The notes under the pieces: generated by a model
The model's input: only the letters and a program-made list of their open reading frames with translations
The model's database searches: none
What the model was told of the DNA's origin: nothing
Translations under genes and position numbers: made by a program
DNA from: Streptomyces sp. NBC_01428
GTDB taxonomy: Bacteria > Actinomycetota > Actinomycetes > Streptomycetales > Streptomycetaceae
Direction of reading: 5' to 3'
DNA length: 64,000 nt
NCBI RefSeq assembly: GCF_036231965.1
Contig: NZ_CP109499.1
Location: 992,001-1,056,000, forward strand
In this document: positions 36,457 to 46,316 of the stretch, piece by piece
Numbering within the stretch: the first letter of the stretch is position 1
Layout: each line of letters starts with the position of its first letter

Positions 36457-37194
36457 TCAGCTGTGCCGCATCCAGATGTTGGGCTCGCGATACACGCCGC
36501 GATCGGCAGATCGGTCGACCCGAAGCAGGCTCAACCCTCCTGGAATCACATAGTCACCCGACTCCGGGAAGGCCATCCCTGTCCACTGCTCCCACTCAGC
36601 AACCGTGCCGGTCATCGTCTGCGAAGCCGGCGCCGCCGCAAGGATCTCGGCACCGAGACGCTGATGGGTCCGTATCCACGGGTCAAGGGCCATCCCGTCC
36701 GCACGGCTCCACCTCATGAAGGCCTCGATGGGAGTCAACGGATACTGAGCCTTCATCGTCGGGCGAACCGGCGCGATGACCTGGACCAATCCGGCTTCCT
36801 CAGCGGTCCGGCGCAGGGCTTTGAGGGTCTCTCCCGCAAGTCCGCGCCCCTTGAGCGACGGGGTGACGACAGCTCCGCAGATGACCAGGGTGTTGGCTTC
36901 GACCCCCTGCTCACGGCCCTCGACCGCACGGACAAGGGCCTGGGTGTATCCGGTGGGGAGCGTCCCGGTCAGACCGTCCCAGTGGATCGGTACACCCCAG
37001 CCCGCCGCGACGGGCGCCTCATGCTCATCCACCAGCATGAGGTCCAGTCCGGCGAACCACTCGCGGACCCTGCCGATGTACTCCTTCACCAGCCGGTCAG
37101 CGGAGATGAACTCCTGAAAGCCCTCGCTGAAGAGCTCCTTCAGCTGCTCATCCCGCCACGTGCGCGCGTCAGTTCGCTCGATCTTCAATGCCAT
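36457..37194 (-). CDS. GNAT-family N-acetyltransferase
   Basis: A 245-residue protein with a GNAT acetyl-CoA site in CGAVVTPSLKGRGLAGETLK (motif A, about residues 106-125). The second half (APASQTMTGTVAEWEQWTGM) resembles larger GNAT members that act on small molecules. It is divergent from the LanC-like gene by 54 bp, so the two may share a promoter region. Substrate unknown. Confidence 0.83.
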   Translation of the reverse strand: MALKIERTDARTWRDEQLKELFSEGFQEFISADRLVKEYIGRVREWFAGLDLMLVDEHEAPVAAGWGVPIHWDGLTGTLPTGYTQALVRAVEGREQGVEANTLVICGAVVTPSLKGRGLAGETLKALRRTAEEAGLVQVIAPVRPTMKAQYPLTPIEAFMRWSRADGMALDPWIRTHQRLGAEILAAAPASQTMTGTVAEWEQWTGMAFPESGDYVIPGGLSLLRVDRSADRGVYREPNIWMRHS

Positions 37195-37248
37195 GCCTGT
37201 TCATAACACACAGGCTCTCAGCTTCCGTGTCTGTGGAAGGCTGGACTG

Positions 37249-38502
37249 ATGATCACTAGCGCAAGGGCGGACTCGGAATCGCTGGCCGGCGGGGCTCTCG
37301 ATTGGGTGTTGAGGGCGGCGAGGACCGTCAACGACGGTCTGACCTGGCCTAACAAGCTGGCCGACGAGCAGACCAGCCCAGATTTGTACTGCGGGACGTC
37401 GGGGGTCTTGCCGGCCCTGCTCGACGCGTGGCGCTACTTCGAAGACGACCGGTATGCGGATGCGGCCGTGCGCGGTGCCCGCAGCGTCGCAGCCGCAGTC
37501 GACGAATGGGAGGACAGCGGCCTCTACACAGGGGTGGCTGGCATGGCAGTCGCTCTGCGGGGCGTGCACCGGGTCTTGGGCGACACCGCCGCCGGAGCGT
37601 CCGCCGACCGTGCGCTCGACGTTCTGCGGGCGCGCTTCGACGGAACAGGGTGGAACGACTGCTACGAACTCATCGTCGGCAACGCAGGCATAGCGCTCGC
37701 CGCTCTGGAACTTGGTGATCTTGAGCTGGCTCAACTGGCCGTGCAGCGCTACGCACTTGCTGCTGAGCCCACCGCAGGCGGCGTCCATTGGGAAATCCGT
37801 GCCGGCGCTGAACCCCGCCTGCACCACATATCGCACGGCACTCTCGGCATCGTCCACGCCCTCGCTGCGGTAGGACACGCAACTGGCCGTCCGGACCTCG
37901 TCGAGCTGGCCCTGGCCGGGGCCGCCGACATCGTCTCCCGCAACGACGCCGGCCCCAACGGCTTCCTCGTCGCCCACTCCGACCCGCAACAACAGCACGA
38001 GAAGATCGAGCGCTACAGCTACGGCTGGTGCCACGGCACAGCAGGCGACGCCCAGGTCTTCCGCCTCCTGAACCACATCCAGCCCGACCATCCTGCTTGG
38101 GCCGGCCTCGCCCACCGTTGCTGGCACACACTGCTCAACTCCGGTATCCCTCAGCGCACCCGACCAGGGTTCTGGGACAACAACGGCCGCTGCTGCGGAA
38201 CCGCCGGCGTCCTCGCCCTCGCCTGCGACCGGCACGTCGAACACGGCGACGGCCGCACCTTCGCCGACATCCTCGTCGCCGACCTCGCAACCCGCGCCAC
38301 GACCGACGCCGACGGAATCCGCTGGTCCAACATCGAACACCGCGAAACACCCAGCGTCCTCCCCGCCACCACCGGCTGGGCCATGGGCAACGCAGGCATC
38401 ATCCGCGAACTTCTGCGCCACGCGCGCATCTCCGCCAACAAAGACCCGCGATACGCCGTCCCCTTCCCTGACCACCCACCCACGGCCCGGCCAACAGGCT
38501 GA
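37249..38502 (+). CDS. Stand-alone LanC-like cyclase with a CCG zinc site
   Basis: A 417-residue alpha/alpha-toroid protein with seven GxxG-type repeats (YCGTSG, YTGVAG, VGNAGI, SHGTLG, WCHGTAG, CCGTAG, MGNAGI). In LanC enzymes zinc is held by Cys, Cys and His. Here the ligands would be C261 (WCHG) and C315-C316 (RCCG), the three-cysteine arrangement known from ProcM-type LanM cyclases. H196 in SHGTLG is also conserved. No dehydratase, precursor peptide or transporter is adjacent, so it may be a LanCL-like glutathione or peptide-binding protein. Confidence 0.88.
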   Translation: MITSARADSESLAGGALDWVLRAARTVNDGLTWPNKLADEQTSPDLYCGTSGVLPALLDAWRYFEDDRYADAAVRGARSVAAAVDEWEDSGLYTGVAGMAVALRGVHRVLGDTAAGASADRALDVLRARFDGTGWNDCYELIVGNAGIALAALELGDLELAQLAVQRYALAAEPTAGGVHWEIRAGAEPRLHHISHGTLGIVHALAAVGHATGRPDLVELALAGAADIVSRNDAGPNGFLVAHSDPQQQHEKIERYSYGWCHGTAGDAQVFRLLNHIQPDHPAWAGLAHRCWHTLLNSGIPQRTRPGFWDNNGRCCGTAGVLALACDRHVEHGDGRTFADILVADLATRATTDADGIRWSNIEHRETPSVLPATTGWAMGNAGIIRELLRHARISANKDPRYAVPFPDHPPTARPTG

Positions 38503-38709
38503 TTGGAGTGGGGGGTTCATCGAGGGGCCTTTCTCGTTGATCGGCTCCATGGACGACACTACGGCCGAGCATGCGGCAGGGTTCCTTCGCTGTGCGGGCT
38601 TCACTCCACCGGGTACCGGGCCGTCGATTCGTGCGCACGCTGATCTGATCTGTTCTCTGAACCTTGCAGTCGGATGCCGCGAGCACCGTGAGGGCGATGG
38701 CTCAGGGCA

Positions 38710-39180
38710 GGTGCCTACGGACCCCCGTCCATGTGATGAGCTGGTCCTTGGCAGGTCCCGGCGGCAGGAAGTCCACAAGCCGCTCCAGATGAGCGTCTTG
38801 CTCTTGTAGCGGCGAAGTTCGCCGATCTGCTCGATCCGGAGTTCGCGCCAGTTCGTGGACAGTGTTGCGAGCTGACCGAGGTCGAGGGCGAGGGTTGCGA
38901 GGGTGTCGGCGGCGAGGGCTTCAGGATCCCCGTCTGAATCGGTGTCAGGGCCAAGGTGATCGATGATTCAGGTACGTAGCGCGAGGTTCTGGCGGACCTT
39001 CCGGTCGTGACTCCAGGGGGTGTCGCCGGGCAGACGTGCGTTGGCGTTCAAGGACAGCTTGGCCCAGCGAAGGCGGGCGGGCCGTGCCTCGTCGGATTGG
39101 TAGGCGTGGGACCCGGGCGTTGCGCGCCTGAGCCGGCGAAAGGGGTCAGGGGCGGTCGCAGGACCTCTGGTGACCAGCAT
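38710..39180 (-). pseudogene. Decayed hypothetical gene with a frame change
   Basis: A coding-like piece from ATG 39180 (ending TPWSHDRKVRQNLALRT) stops at 38968-38970. A second piece in another frame follows directly (IIDHLGPDTDSDGDPEALAA, then TLSTNWRELRIEQIGELRRY) and ends near 38710. Both have high third-position GC. The family is not recognised. The bases on both sides (38503-38709 and 39181-39284) hold nothing I can name. Confidence 0.35.
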
Positions 39181-39284
39181 GTGCTCACGGATAGTTGGCC
39201 ATTTCGCTCAGAAGTAGCTGGTCAGTACGGTAGCGATTCGGCGCACGCTGGGCCGAAGCATGCTTCGTGGGGTGCAGCGGTCGG

Positions 39285-39821
39285 CTACTCGCCGGTGGCG
39301 CCATCGATGGCCTCGCGGAGGAGATCGGCATGACCGACGTGGCGGGCGTACTCCTCGATCACGTGCTCAAGGACGAACCGCACATCGGTGTCACCGAATT
39401 CCGGGTTCGGCACGATGCGCGCGACGTCGAGGGTCACCTTCGCGAAAACCTGCCGCGATTCCTCGCACGCCTCGAGGTAGTCCTCGTAGACGTCCCTGGC
39501 CGGCGTAGCGTCCGACTCGTCGTACCACTCGCCACCGTCAGCGGTGACGTAGGTCCGATGGGGAAAGAAGCGAGGGCTCGTGCCGGCCAACGTCCGCTGG
39601 AACCAGGCCCGCTCAACCCCCTGCAGATGGCGCATGAGACCCAGCAGGGTCAACGCCGAAGACCGCACAGGACGTAGCCGCAGTTGTTCATCCGAGAGGC
39701 CCTCGCACTTCCACAGGAAGGTCGCTCGGTGGTAATCGAGATTCGAAGCGATCACCTCCAGCCAAGGGCTCGATACTGCTCGCTCAGGCCGGACGATCTT
39801 CTGGACCACAATGTCGCTCAC
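39285..39821 (-). CDS. DinB-family protein (DUF664-like)
   Basis: A 178-residue four-helix-bundle protein. LDYHRATFLWKCEGLSDEQL opens the bundle, LLGLMRHLQGVERAWFQRTL supplies the first metal-ligand histidine, and VLEHVIEEYARHVGHADLLR supplies the others (E/H...H). This is the DinB arrangement, used by mycothiol- or bacillithiol-dependent S-transferases and by uncharacterised relatives. No neighbour suggests a substrate. Confidence 0.9.
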   Translation of the reverse strand: MSDIVVQKIVRPERAVSSPWLEVIASNLDYHRATFLWKCEGLSDEQLRLRPVRSSALTLLGLMRHLQGVERAWFQRTLAGTSPRFFPHRTYVTADGGEWYDESDATPARDVYEDYLEACEESRQVFAKVTLDVARIVPNPEFGDTDVRFVLEHVIEEYARHVGHADLLREAIDGATGE

Positions 39822-39843
39822 GGTGGAGTCTCCTCACTGGTCA

Positions 39844-40321
39844 TCAAGCTTGGTCGATTTCGCATGTGCCCATGGTCCGGGAACTGGCCGGCACTCGCCG
39901 CCGAAAGGCCCCCGCCGCCCGGCCTTCCGCACTTCGGTACGCGCTCTGCGTCGCGAGGACCCCCAGGCGCCGGGCCCCGCGGATCGCCGCCAGCGGCGAG
40001 GACTTCGCCGGCTTCTCGACCCTCACCTCCAGCTGAGCCAGCAGACCGGTGACGGCTTCCGGGAGCGGGACGACCGAGCGCTCCACCTCAACGGAGTGCT
40101 CGTCCCAGTCCCGCATACAGATCTCCGACGCCATGGGAACCGCCGTCTGAAGGTCCTGGTCACCGATCTCCTCCCAGTCCAACGCTCCTCGGGCCCGTGC
40201 CAGCCGCAGGACCACACCGCGCGCAGCGCAGCTACGCGCGGGCCCTGCCAGGGCCGGCCGTCGTTGACGGTCCACTGGGACACCGCCCGACCGCCGCCAC
40301 CTGAACTCGCGTCGAGGTGCA
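39844..40321 (-). pseudogene. Hypothetical gene with one frameshift
   Basis: From GTG 40321 one frame reads VHLDASSGGGGRAV to RAVWSCGWHGPE. Near 40188 the sense frame shifts to ALDWEEIGDQDLQTAVPMAS and continues to the TGA at 39844. Streptomyces hypothetical proteins with a CGWxGP...DW pattern suggest the two halves belong together. Codon bias is strong on both sides, so the break is recent or an assembly indel. Read alone, the C-terminal frame would be a 143-residue ORF with an artificial N-terminus. Confidence 0.5.
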
Positions 40322-40441
40322 CGGGCCGCGGGACCGCTCCGGCGTGGCAGGCCCCGAACCCGGTCGGCGGACCCTCGCCCGGCTGCGCGCGCCGATGACA
40401 GTTCAGGGTGCTGTGGCTGGCCGTTTTGCGGCCGAACGCGT

Positions 40442-42472
40442 TCACTGCCGCGCGAGCTGGAGGCTGAGGACTCCGCCGTCGCCTCCTACGATCAGGTCCG
40501 CACCGGCGGTGGTCACACAGGTGAGCGCCGCTTCGAGGGCGATGTGTTCCACCGTGCCGGTCTTCGGCTCCCACACCCGCAGTCGGTGGCCGTGGCGGGT
40601 GCCGGCGACCAGGACCGTGCGCCCGTCCTGCAGAGTGGTGGCGGTGATGAGCGGCACGCCGGCGGTGCCTGTGGAGGCGGGCAGACCGTCGCTGACCGGG
40701 GCACCGGTGGCAGGGTCCCACAGCATGACCACACCTTGGTTGTCTCCCGTGGCGAGCAGGGCTCGGTCGGATGTGGGCACTGCCGCCACAGCCGCCACCC
40801 GGTGGTCGGCATCGGCGAGCGCACGCGCGCTCAGCTGCACGGCCGCGCCAGACGTCCATGGGTCGTCGACGGCTGGATCCCACACGTGGAGGCGGCCTGC
40901 GGTGTCCGAGGCTGCGATCAGCGTATGGCCGTCGGAGATGGGGACGGCGGCGATCGACTGGATCGGACTGCCGTAAGGGTTGAGGCGTCCGACGCATTCA
41001 CCCGTGTCCGGGTCCCACATCCGGACTGCGCCTCGGGGGGTGGCGGTGACGAGCAGGATGCGGCCGTCGGGGATGGCCGCGGCGCACATCCCGGTCAGCC
41101 CGCCGGGACAGTCGCCCGCCGATTCCCGAACCCGCTCCCTGGTGGCAGGGTTCCACACGGCGATCGTCCCTGTGTCGCCTCCGCTCGCCAAAAGGACGCG
41201 GTCGGCGGGCAGAGCCATGGCCGTCATCGAGCGGATGCGATCAGGATGTCCTGGCAGCAGGTCATGGACGAGTCGTCCGTCGGCCACGTCCCACAGGCAC
41301 ACCACGCCTCTGTCCCCGCCGCCGGCCACCAGCGTCGGCCGACCGGGACGGGACAGTACCGTCAGTGAATCGACGCTCCCGAACGAACCGGGAGCGGAGT
41401 CGGAGAACACGACCATACGGCTCCAGGGTGTGCCGTCGGCCGCGAGCACCCTGGTCCCGTCCTGCCGGAAACGAGTTCCCGTTCCCGCTCCTCCTGTTCG
41501 GCCGGCCGTCGCCGAGACAGTCGCCCCAGCGGCGTCCGTCGAAGCCTCCGTCGGACGCTCCTGGGGGTACGCGCCGTCCGGGTTCTCCGCCAGGCCGTCG
41601 GCGATCGTCCAGAGACGCTCGCAGTCCCAGCAGCGGAAGTGTCCGGTGAGCGACATCAAACTGCGGGCCCATTCCCTACCGGCCCGCCGCGGGCTGCCCT
41701 TGACCGCGACCATGCCGGCGACCAAGCACAGCACAGCCTGCCCCGGCATTTCGTCGGGTACCCCGGCCGCCGCGACCTCGCGTCCCACCCGCAGGAACGA
41801 CTCCCACCCCTCCCCCAGCGCATCGCTCCGCAACGCTGCGGCGGCCTCGCCCCAGGGATGTCGTCCCGCACGGACGCGAACGGGATCAGGCAACTCCGGT
41901 GCCTCCAAGGGCGGATGCACCGGATCCCTGAAGAAGTCCGGGATCTCGGTGTCGCTCTCACACCCGGGACACACCAACTGAAGGCCACTTTCCCGGAGAT
42001 CGCGAAGGCGCCACACTGCCTCGCCCATGTGATGGCCGGCGAAGGCCACACAGGAGAGCACGAGGTGGGCGCACACCTGCGCGGGAGCACCGGCAGAAAG
42101 GAGGCTCCGTATGGCCGCCTCCTCAGCCGCCCGCAGCGCTGTGCTGAACCCTGCCTCCAGATCGGCCGGGACGGGAGGCCTGTCCTCCGCGGTCACGATG
42201 CATCCCAGGTCCACCCAGAAGTCCACGGTCCGCCCCGGAGGCAGGGCCGCTGCCGCCTCGATGAGATGAGGCAGGGCCGCGTAGGCGCCGTCGAAGACGG
42301 TTCCGTCGTCCAGCAGACCACCGGCCAGGGCGGTCCAGCCCTGTCTCCACTCATCCCTGTCCTCGGTGTCAGCCGCCGAGGCCAACTGCGCCAGGAGCGC
42401 TTTCACCTCCTCGGCCTTCACACCACGAAGGTCACGCCAACGAGGGCTGTCCAAGGGCAACTTCGGAATCAT
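40442..42472 (-). CDS. WD40-repeat protein with an N-terminal helical, CxxC-containing domain
   Basis: A 676-residue soluble protein. The first 310 residues are helical (VFDGAYAALPHLIEAAAALP is HEAT-like) and contain two CxxC pairs, LVCPGCESD and FRCWDCERL, that could bind zinc. After a linker, residues about 360-676 form a WD40 propeller with about seven blades ending in LWD/VWN/MWD/VWE. It lies next to a TPR-like repeat protein on the same strand. A scaffold role is likely; the partner is unknown. Confidence 0.87.
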   Translation of the reverse strand: MIPKLPLDSPRWRDLRGVKAEEVKALLAQLASAADTEDRDEWRQGWTALAGGLLDDGTVFDGAYAALPHLIEAAAALPPGRTVDFWVDLGCIVTAEDRPPVPADLEAGFSTALRAAEEAAIRSLLSAGAPAQVCAHLVLSCVAFAGHHMGEAVWRLRDLRESGLQLVCPGCESDTEIPDFFRDPVHPPLEAPELPDPVRVRAGRHPWGEAAAALRSDALGEGWESFLRVGREVAAAGVPDEMPGQAVLCLVAGMVAVKGSPRRAGREWARSLMSLTGHFRCWDCERLWTIADGLAENPDGAYPQERPTEASTDAAGATVSATAGRTGGAGTGTRFRQDGTRVLAADGTPWSRMVVFSDSAPGSFGSVDSLTVLSRPGRPTLVAGGGDRGVVCLWDVADGRLVHDLLPGHPDRIRSMTAMALPADRVLLASGGDTGTIAVWNPATRERVRESAGDCPGGLTGMCAAAIPDGRILLVTATPRGAVRMWDPDTGECVGRLNPYGSPIQSIAAVPISDGHTLIAASDTAGRLHVWDPAVDDPWTSGAAVQLSARALADADHRVAAVAAVPTSDRALLATGDNQGVVMLWDPATGAPVSDGLPASTGTAGVPLITATTLQDGRTVLVAGTRHGHRLRVWEPKTGTVEHIALEAALTCVTTAGADLIVGGDGGVLSLQLARQ

Positions 42473-42530
42473 GGATGAAGTCTCGCAATCGGCACTGACA
42501 ATCGGAGGCTTGGCGTCCGACAGCCATCGC

Positions 42531-44126
42531 TCAGCTCGTCAGCTGGTCGACGACCACGGCCACTGAGCGGGGCATGATCCGCTCCAGGACCGGCAGAACA
42601 GGCTCCCAGCCGCCGAGAACCACCACCTGCGCAGCGAGCCTGCGGGCCCGGGGCGGCTCGGACAGCTCCACGAGTGCGGCCAGCGCGCGGGCTCGTGTCC
42701 CGCGACAGACGATCGAGCGGGTCAGCGTCTCGGCGCCGTCCAGATCACCGTGCCGGGCCATCCCTCGGGCGACAGCGAGAAGCGCCTCACCCTGTGCCCA
42801 ACCGTCGTCGATCAGACGGGCCATGGCCTCGGCCCTGCCCTGCTCGCCGCGCAGCACCAGCTTCCGGACCACGTCGATCAGCGCCCTGTCATGCGCCCGA
42901 CGGTCGGTGATCGCGTGCGCGAGAGCCTCAGCCCCGTCCGTGTCGCCAGAGCGGGCAAGTTCTCCGACAATATCCGCCTGCTGCGCCACGGACAGATCCA
43001 GGTCGAGCCCCTCGGTGAGGGCCATGGCCCTCTCGACCTGCCCATGGCGGGCGAGAAGGAGCGTCAGCGACCTCAGCAAAACATTGTGATCACGGCCATC
43101 ACCGGTCTCGAGCAGTGTCTCGGCCCGGTCGGCCAAGGCCAGGGCAATGTCGAGGTCGGCGTTCTCGTCGACCGCATCCAGCACACACGCCAGGTCCCGG
43201 GCGTCGAGCGGGAGTCGGGCGGAGACTGGGTAAGCAGCGGACCCGTCCAGGTCTCCGTCCAAGAGCGTGCCCTGGTCACCCGGTTCGCCGAGTGCCCATC
43301 CGCATCGCCTGCCGCCGGCCCCGACGGCGGATCCGGGCGGGGGGCGCAGAAGAGCGTCGAGACGGCGGAAGTCCCCCTCACGCGCCTCCCGCGCCAACAC
43401 CACCGCCAGGGGACGCGGCTTGAACCACCCGGTCGGGTTGCGAGACCGGGCCATCTCCTCCACACGATCGGCCAGTTCCGCCGCCCGGTCGTGGTCGCCG
43501 GTGGCGACGGCAACCTCCACGAGGAAGCCGAGCATCTCTTCCATGCCGTCGACGGCGCAGCGACGCGCCTCATCGTCGGCACGAGCGGCAAACCTGCGCG
43601 CCTCAGCGATGTCGCCGCGGTCCGCCATCGCCTTCGCCAGCAGGGCCCAGGCCCACCCCCAGTTGTGCGGGTAGCGGATCCTCTCCGCCAGAGCGACAGC
43701 CCTGTCCCCCTCACCGGCACGCGCCCACACCGGCACGAGAGAGACCAGTGCCTGGTCCCGCAACTGCCTCAGGGGAATCGACTCGGCCAGCGCCTGAGCA
43801 CCGCTTAGATCTCCCGCGCCCACCGCAGCCTTCACCAGCTCCAGAAGCTCTGTACCCTGCTCGAGCTCGTCACCCATCGCGTACGCCAGCTCAGCCGCGC
43901 GGACGAGGTGACCGGTGCGGGCGAGCGCCCTCCGGAGCCATCCACGAGTGAGACCGGCGCCCGGCTCTCTTCCCACCGACAGCCGCAGAAGGGTCAGCAG
44001 GCAGGGCTCGAACCCCCCTTGCGCGATGCTTCTTCCCACGTCGTTCTCCGGTGCCGGGCCGCGGCGTCGCTCCCATTCCCGCAACATGAAGAGCTCTGGC
44101 CCCCACTGGGCCAACCCCTCTGGCAT
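42531..44126 (-). CDS. TPR/SEL1-like helical repeat protein
   Basis: A 531-residue protein made almost wholly of paired helices of about 35 residues. Examples are GDRAVALAERIRYPHNWGWA, GDIAEARRFAARADDEARRC and GDTDGAEALAHAITDRRAHD. The repeating GD/GDxxxA turn marks TPR-like units. No enzymatic motif is seen. It lies 58 bp upstream of the WD40 protein gene on the same strand, so they may be an operon. ATG 44126 follows AGGGGGG; ATG 44087 is an alternative. Confidence 0.82.
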   Translation of the reverse strand: MPEGLAQWGPELFMLREWERRRGPAPENDVGRSIAQGGFEPCLLTLLRLSVGREPGAGLTRGWLRRALARTGHLVRAAELAYAMGDELEQGTELLELVKAAVGAGDLSGAQALAESIPLRQLRDQALVSLVPVWARAGEGDRAVALAERIRYPHNWGWAWALLAKAMADRGDIAEARRFAARADDEARRCAVDGMEEMLGFLVEVAVATGDHDRAAELADRVEEMARSRNPTGWFKPRPLAVVLAREAREGDFRRLDALLRPPPGSAVGAGGRRCGWALGEPGDQGTLLDGDLDGSAAYPVSARLPLDARDLACVLDAVDENADLDIALALADRAETLLETGDGRDHNVLLRSLTLLLARHGQVERAMALTEGLDLDLSVAQQADIVGELARSGDTDGAEALAHAITDRRAHDRALIDVVRKLVLRGEQGRAEAMARLIDDGWAQGEALLAVARGMARHGDLDGAETLTRSIVCRGTRARALAALVELSEPPRARRLAAQVVVLGGWEPVLPVLERIMPRSVAVVVDQLTS

Positions 44127-44627
44127 ACCTGGTACCCCCCTGGTACAGCACCCCGGCTGTCCGCCCGCGCAGCCGGCCCAACAATACGGCGGGACTCCAT
44201 CGGATCGTCACCAAGTTCCCCTCGCCATCTGGGCGTTCGCCGATGACGTACGGCCATGATGGCAAGAGCCCATCGGTGACCGGCGGGCAGAGGACGGGCC
44301 GGGCTCGGGGGCAGGCCGTACAGCGGTACGCGCCCGGAATGACGAACTCGATGCCGGCAACCCGAAACTCCGCCCGGCAACGCATGAGCAACGGCCGACT
44401 CCCGATTCCGAACAAAGCGCGGACGCAATGAAGTTCCCGCACGATCATCACGATCGTGCCCGCAATCTCAGCGTCCGGCCGTGGTCGGCAGAACGGGTGA
44501 TCAACCCGCTCCCTTTCGACCGGCAGACGGCTCCGGCGCCGAAGTGGCCTCGACTGCATGGTTACCCGGATGCGGAGATCCGCCAACAGCAACTACAGTC
44601 ATCTCGGGCATATTTCAGGGGGTGGAC
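44127..44627. other. 500 bp between divergent genes, no clear gene
   Basis: A reverse-strand frame from ATG 44445 has fair codon bias (MIVRELHCVRALFGIGSRPL), but it runs more than 200 bp into the TPR-like gene in another frame and matches no family. Upstream of the + strand membrane protein I see no clear promoter. Otherwise nothing identifiable. Confidence 0.4.
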
Positions 44628-45842
44628 ATGAAATATCGAATGCTGACCGCGGACGTGGTGAACCTGCTTCTCGGAGGCGGGGAGGCAACCCCGAAAGGCA
44701 TCGAGACCACCGCCCTGGAAATGGTCCGCACGGGCCGACTTCAGGGTGAACAGAAGGCCGACGGAACACTGACCGTACGGACGATTCCGCCCACCGCCGA
44801 CTCGGCAGCGCTGCGGCCCGTCGAGACACTGGTGGTCGAACGAATCCGCCAGCGCAGCCGAAGCGGTGTCGACCGTGTGCCGATAGGCGCCCTCGGGCCG
44901 GGCGACGGCGACGAGTTCTGGGTATGGTGGCGCGACTTCCAGAAACGTGTCCGCGACGAGACGACGGCCCTCGGCCTCATACGGCCGGCCCGGAACAAGT
45001 ACGTGACGCTGACGTATCGGGGTGCGGCTCTCGCCGCCTGGTTCGGCGCCCTGTGGGCCGGAGTGTCGTGGAGTCCCTACGGGATACGGATTCTTCTCCA
45101 AGCAGTCCTCGTACTCAGCCTGTTGGGGCTGGTACGGCTGTCGGACGTCCCGCTCGGATCCGAGCCCAGGTTGACCGCCGAAGGACGGCAGGCCGCGCGC
45201 GAGTGGCGGACCCACGACCGCGACGGAGAACATCGGCTGCCCAAACACCAGGTGGGAACGGCTGGTCCCGAATCGGCGCTTCCCGTACGCGAGCCGCGGC
45301 AGATCTGGTCCTCGTACGGCAGAACCTGGCACGTCGTGGACGCCGGGCCGCTGGATCCCCCGCGCTGGGGACACCTGTGGCAGTTCGTCGTGCTGGCCGT
45401 GACCGTGTGCGCCGGCTTTGTCGCCATGCTCGTGGTGAGCCTGACCGCGCGCCCGCCCTACGGCTGGGAATGGGACACCGCTCCGGTCCTCACCGGCGTA
45501 CTGCTGTGGAGCCTGTGGCTACCGGCCCGCCGTCATGTCCTGGCTGTTCCCGACGAGTCCAGCTTTCGCGGCGCCGTGATCTCGCGCTGGGACTACGACA
45601 CTCACTATGACGACCCCCACACGGATGTCACACACTACTGCTGCTCCATCGAGGATCCGGCAACGCGGAAAGCTTGGTCCTTCGAGGTGGACCGGTGGAG
45701 CCGACCGATGTATTCACACAAGGCGAACCCGCAGCTCAAAGACCGGTTCCGAGTGGGGGACATCGTCGATGTCCACTGCAGTCCGCGTCAGCGCAAGATC
45801 CATCGGATCAGTGTGGTCGAGGCCGTGTCGCGGGCCGACTGA
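44628..45842 (+). CDS. Membrane protein, DUF2207-like
   Basis: A 404-residue protein. A soluble N-terminal part starting MKYRMLTADVVNLLLGGGEA is followed by two membrane segments around residues 130-165 and two more around 250-295 (LWQFVVLAVTVCAGFVAMLV and TAPVLTGVLLWSLWLP). The C-terminus is soluble and beta-rich (FRVGDIVDVHCSPRQRKIHR). The layout recalls DUF2207-type proteins, but the match is tentative. GGGGGTGGAC precedes ATG 44628; the frame is open upstream to 44481 without a better start. Confidence 0.75.
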   Translation: MKYRMLTADVVNLLLGGGEATPKGIETTALEMVRTGRLQGEQKADGTLTVRTIPPTADSAALRPVETLVVERIRQRSRSGVDRVPIGALGPGDGDEFWVWWRDFQKRVRDETTALGLIRPARNKYVTLTYRGAALAAWFGALWAGVSWSPYGIRILLQAVLVLSLLGLVRLSDVPLGSEPRLTAEGRQAAREWRTHDRDGEHRLPKHQVGTAGPESALPVREPRQIWSSYGRTWHVVDAGPLDPPRWGHLWQFVVLAVTVCAGFVAMLVVSLTARPPYGWEWDTAPVLTGVLLWSLWLPARRHVLAVPDESSFRGAVISRWDYDTHYDDPHTDVTHYCCSIEDPATRKAWSFEVDRWSRPMYSHKANPQLKDRFRVGDIVDVHCSPRQRKIHRISVVEAVSRAD

Positions 45843-45986
45843 CGATCGGACCCGCTCTCCGACACCCCTGCGGCCGCCCGCCTCGCGCCTTCACGAGGTC
45901 GGGTGCCTGATGCTTGGTCAAATAGGCGGAGATACCCATTTACTCCTGAGCGACCAGGACTGTGATGGACGGGGTCTCCATGTGGA

Positions 45987-46028
45987 TGCCCGGTGTGGAC
46001 GTCTACGAAGGGGCGTCCGCACCGGGCA
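45987..46028 (+). terminator. Terminator hairpin after the membrane protein gene
   Basis: Arms 45987-46001 and 46014-46028 pair over 15 bp with one G-T wobble and a 12-nt loop, about 145 bp after the stop. The remainder of 45843-46316 shows no gene. Confidence 0.55.
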
Positions 46029-46316
46029 CGAAGGCCGGCCCCGAAGGACTCCCGCGGCCGCGTGACCAGGTGCATGCGCAGGTTTCCCACACGAGGGCGA
46101 CAGTAAGCATCGGACCCCAATAAGCGTCCCATTGACGATAAGTGGAGCGTCGTGCGAGGCTGACGTAGTCGTCGCGCCGGAGATGTCCTGCACGAGCATC
46201 TTGCTGTGACCAGCGCCGTTCTGATGGTTCCGATCAGGACGACTGACCACTCCCCACCACCTGACGCCACCTTCCGAGCCCGGTGTACGCGGGCCATCGC
46301 ACCGTCTGGAGTCCGC

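Noticed and set aside
43891..44592. A 233-codon reverse frame upstream of the TPR-like gene
   Set aside because: Codon bias is fair, but it overlaps the TPR-like gene by more than 200 bp in another frame and matches no family.
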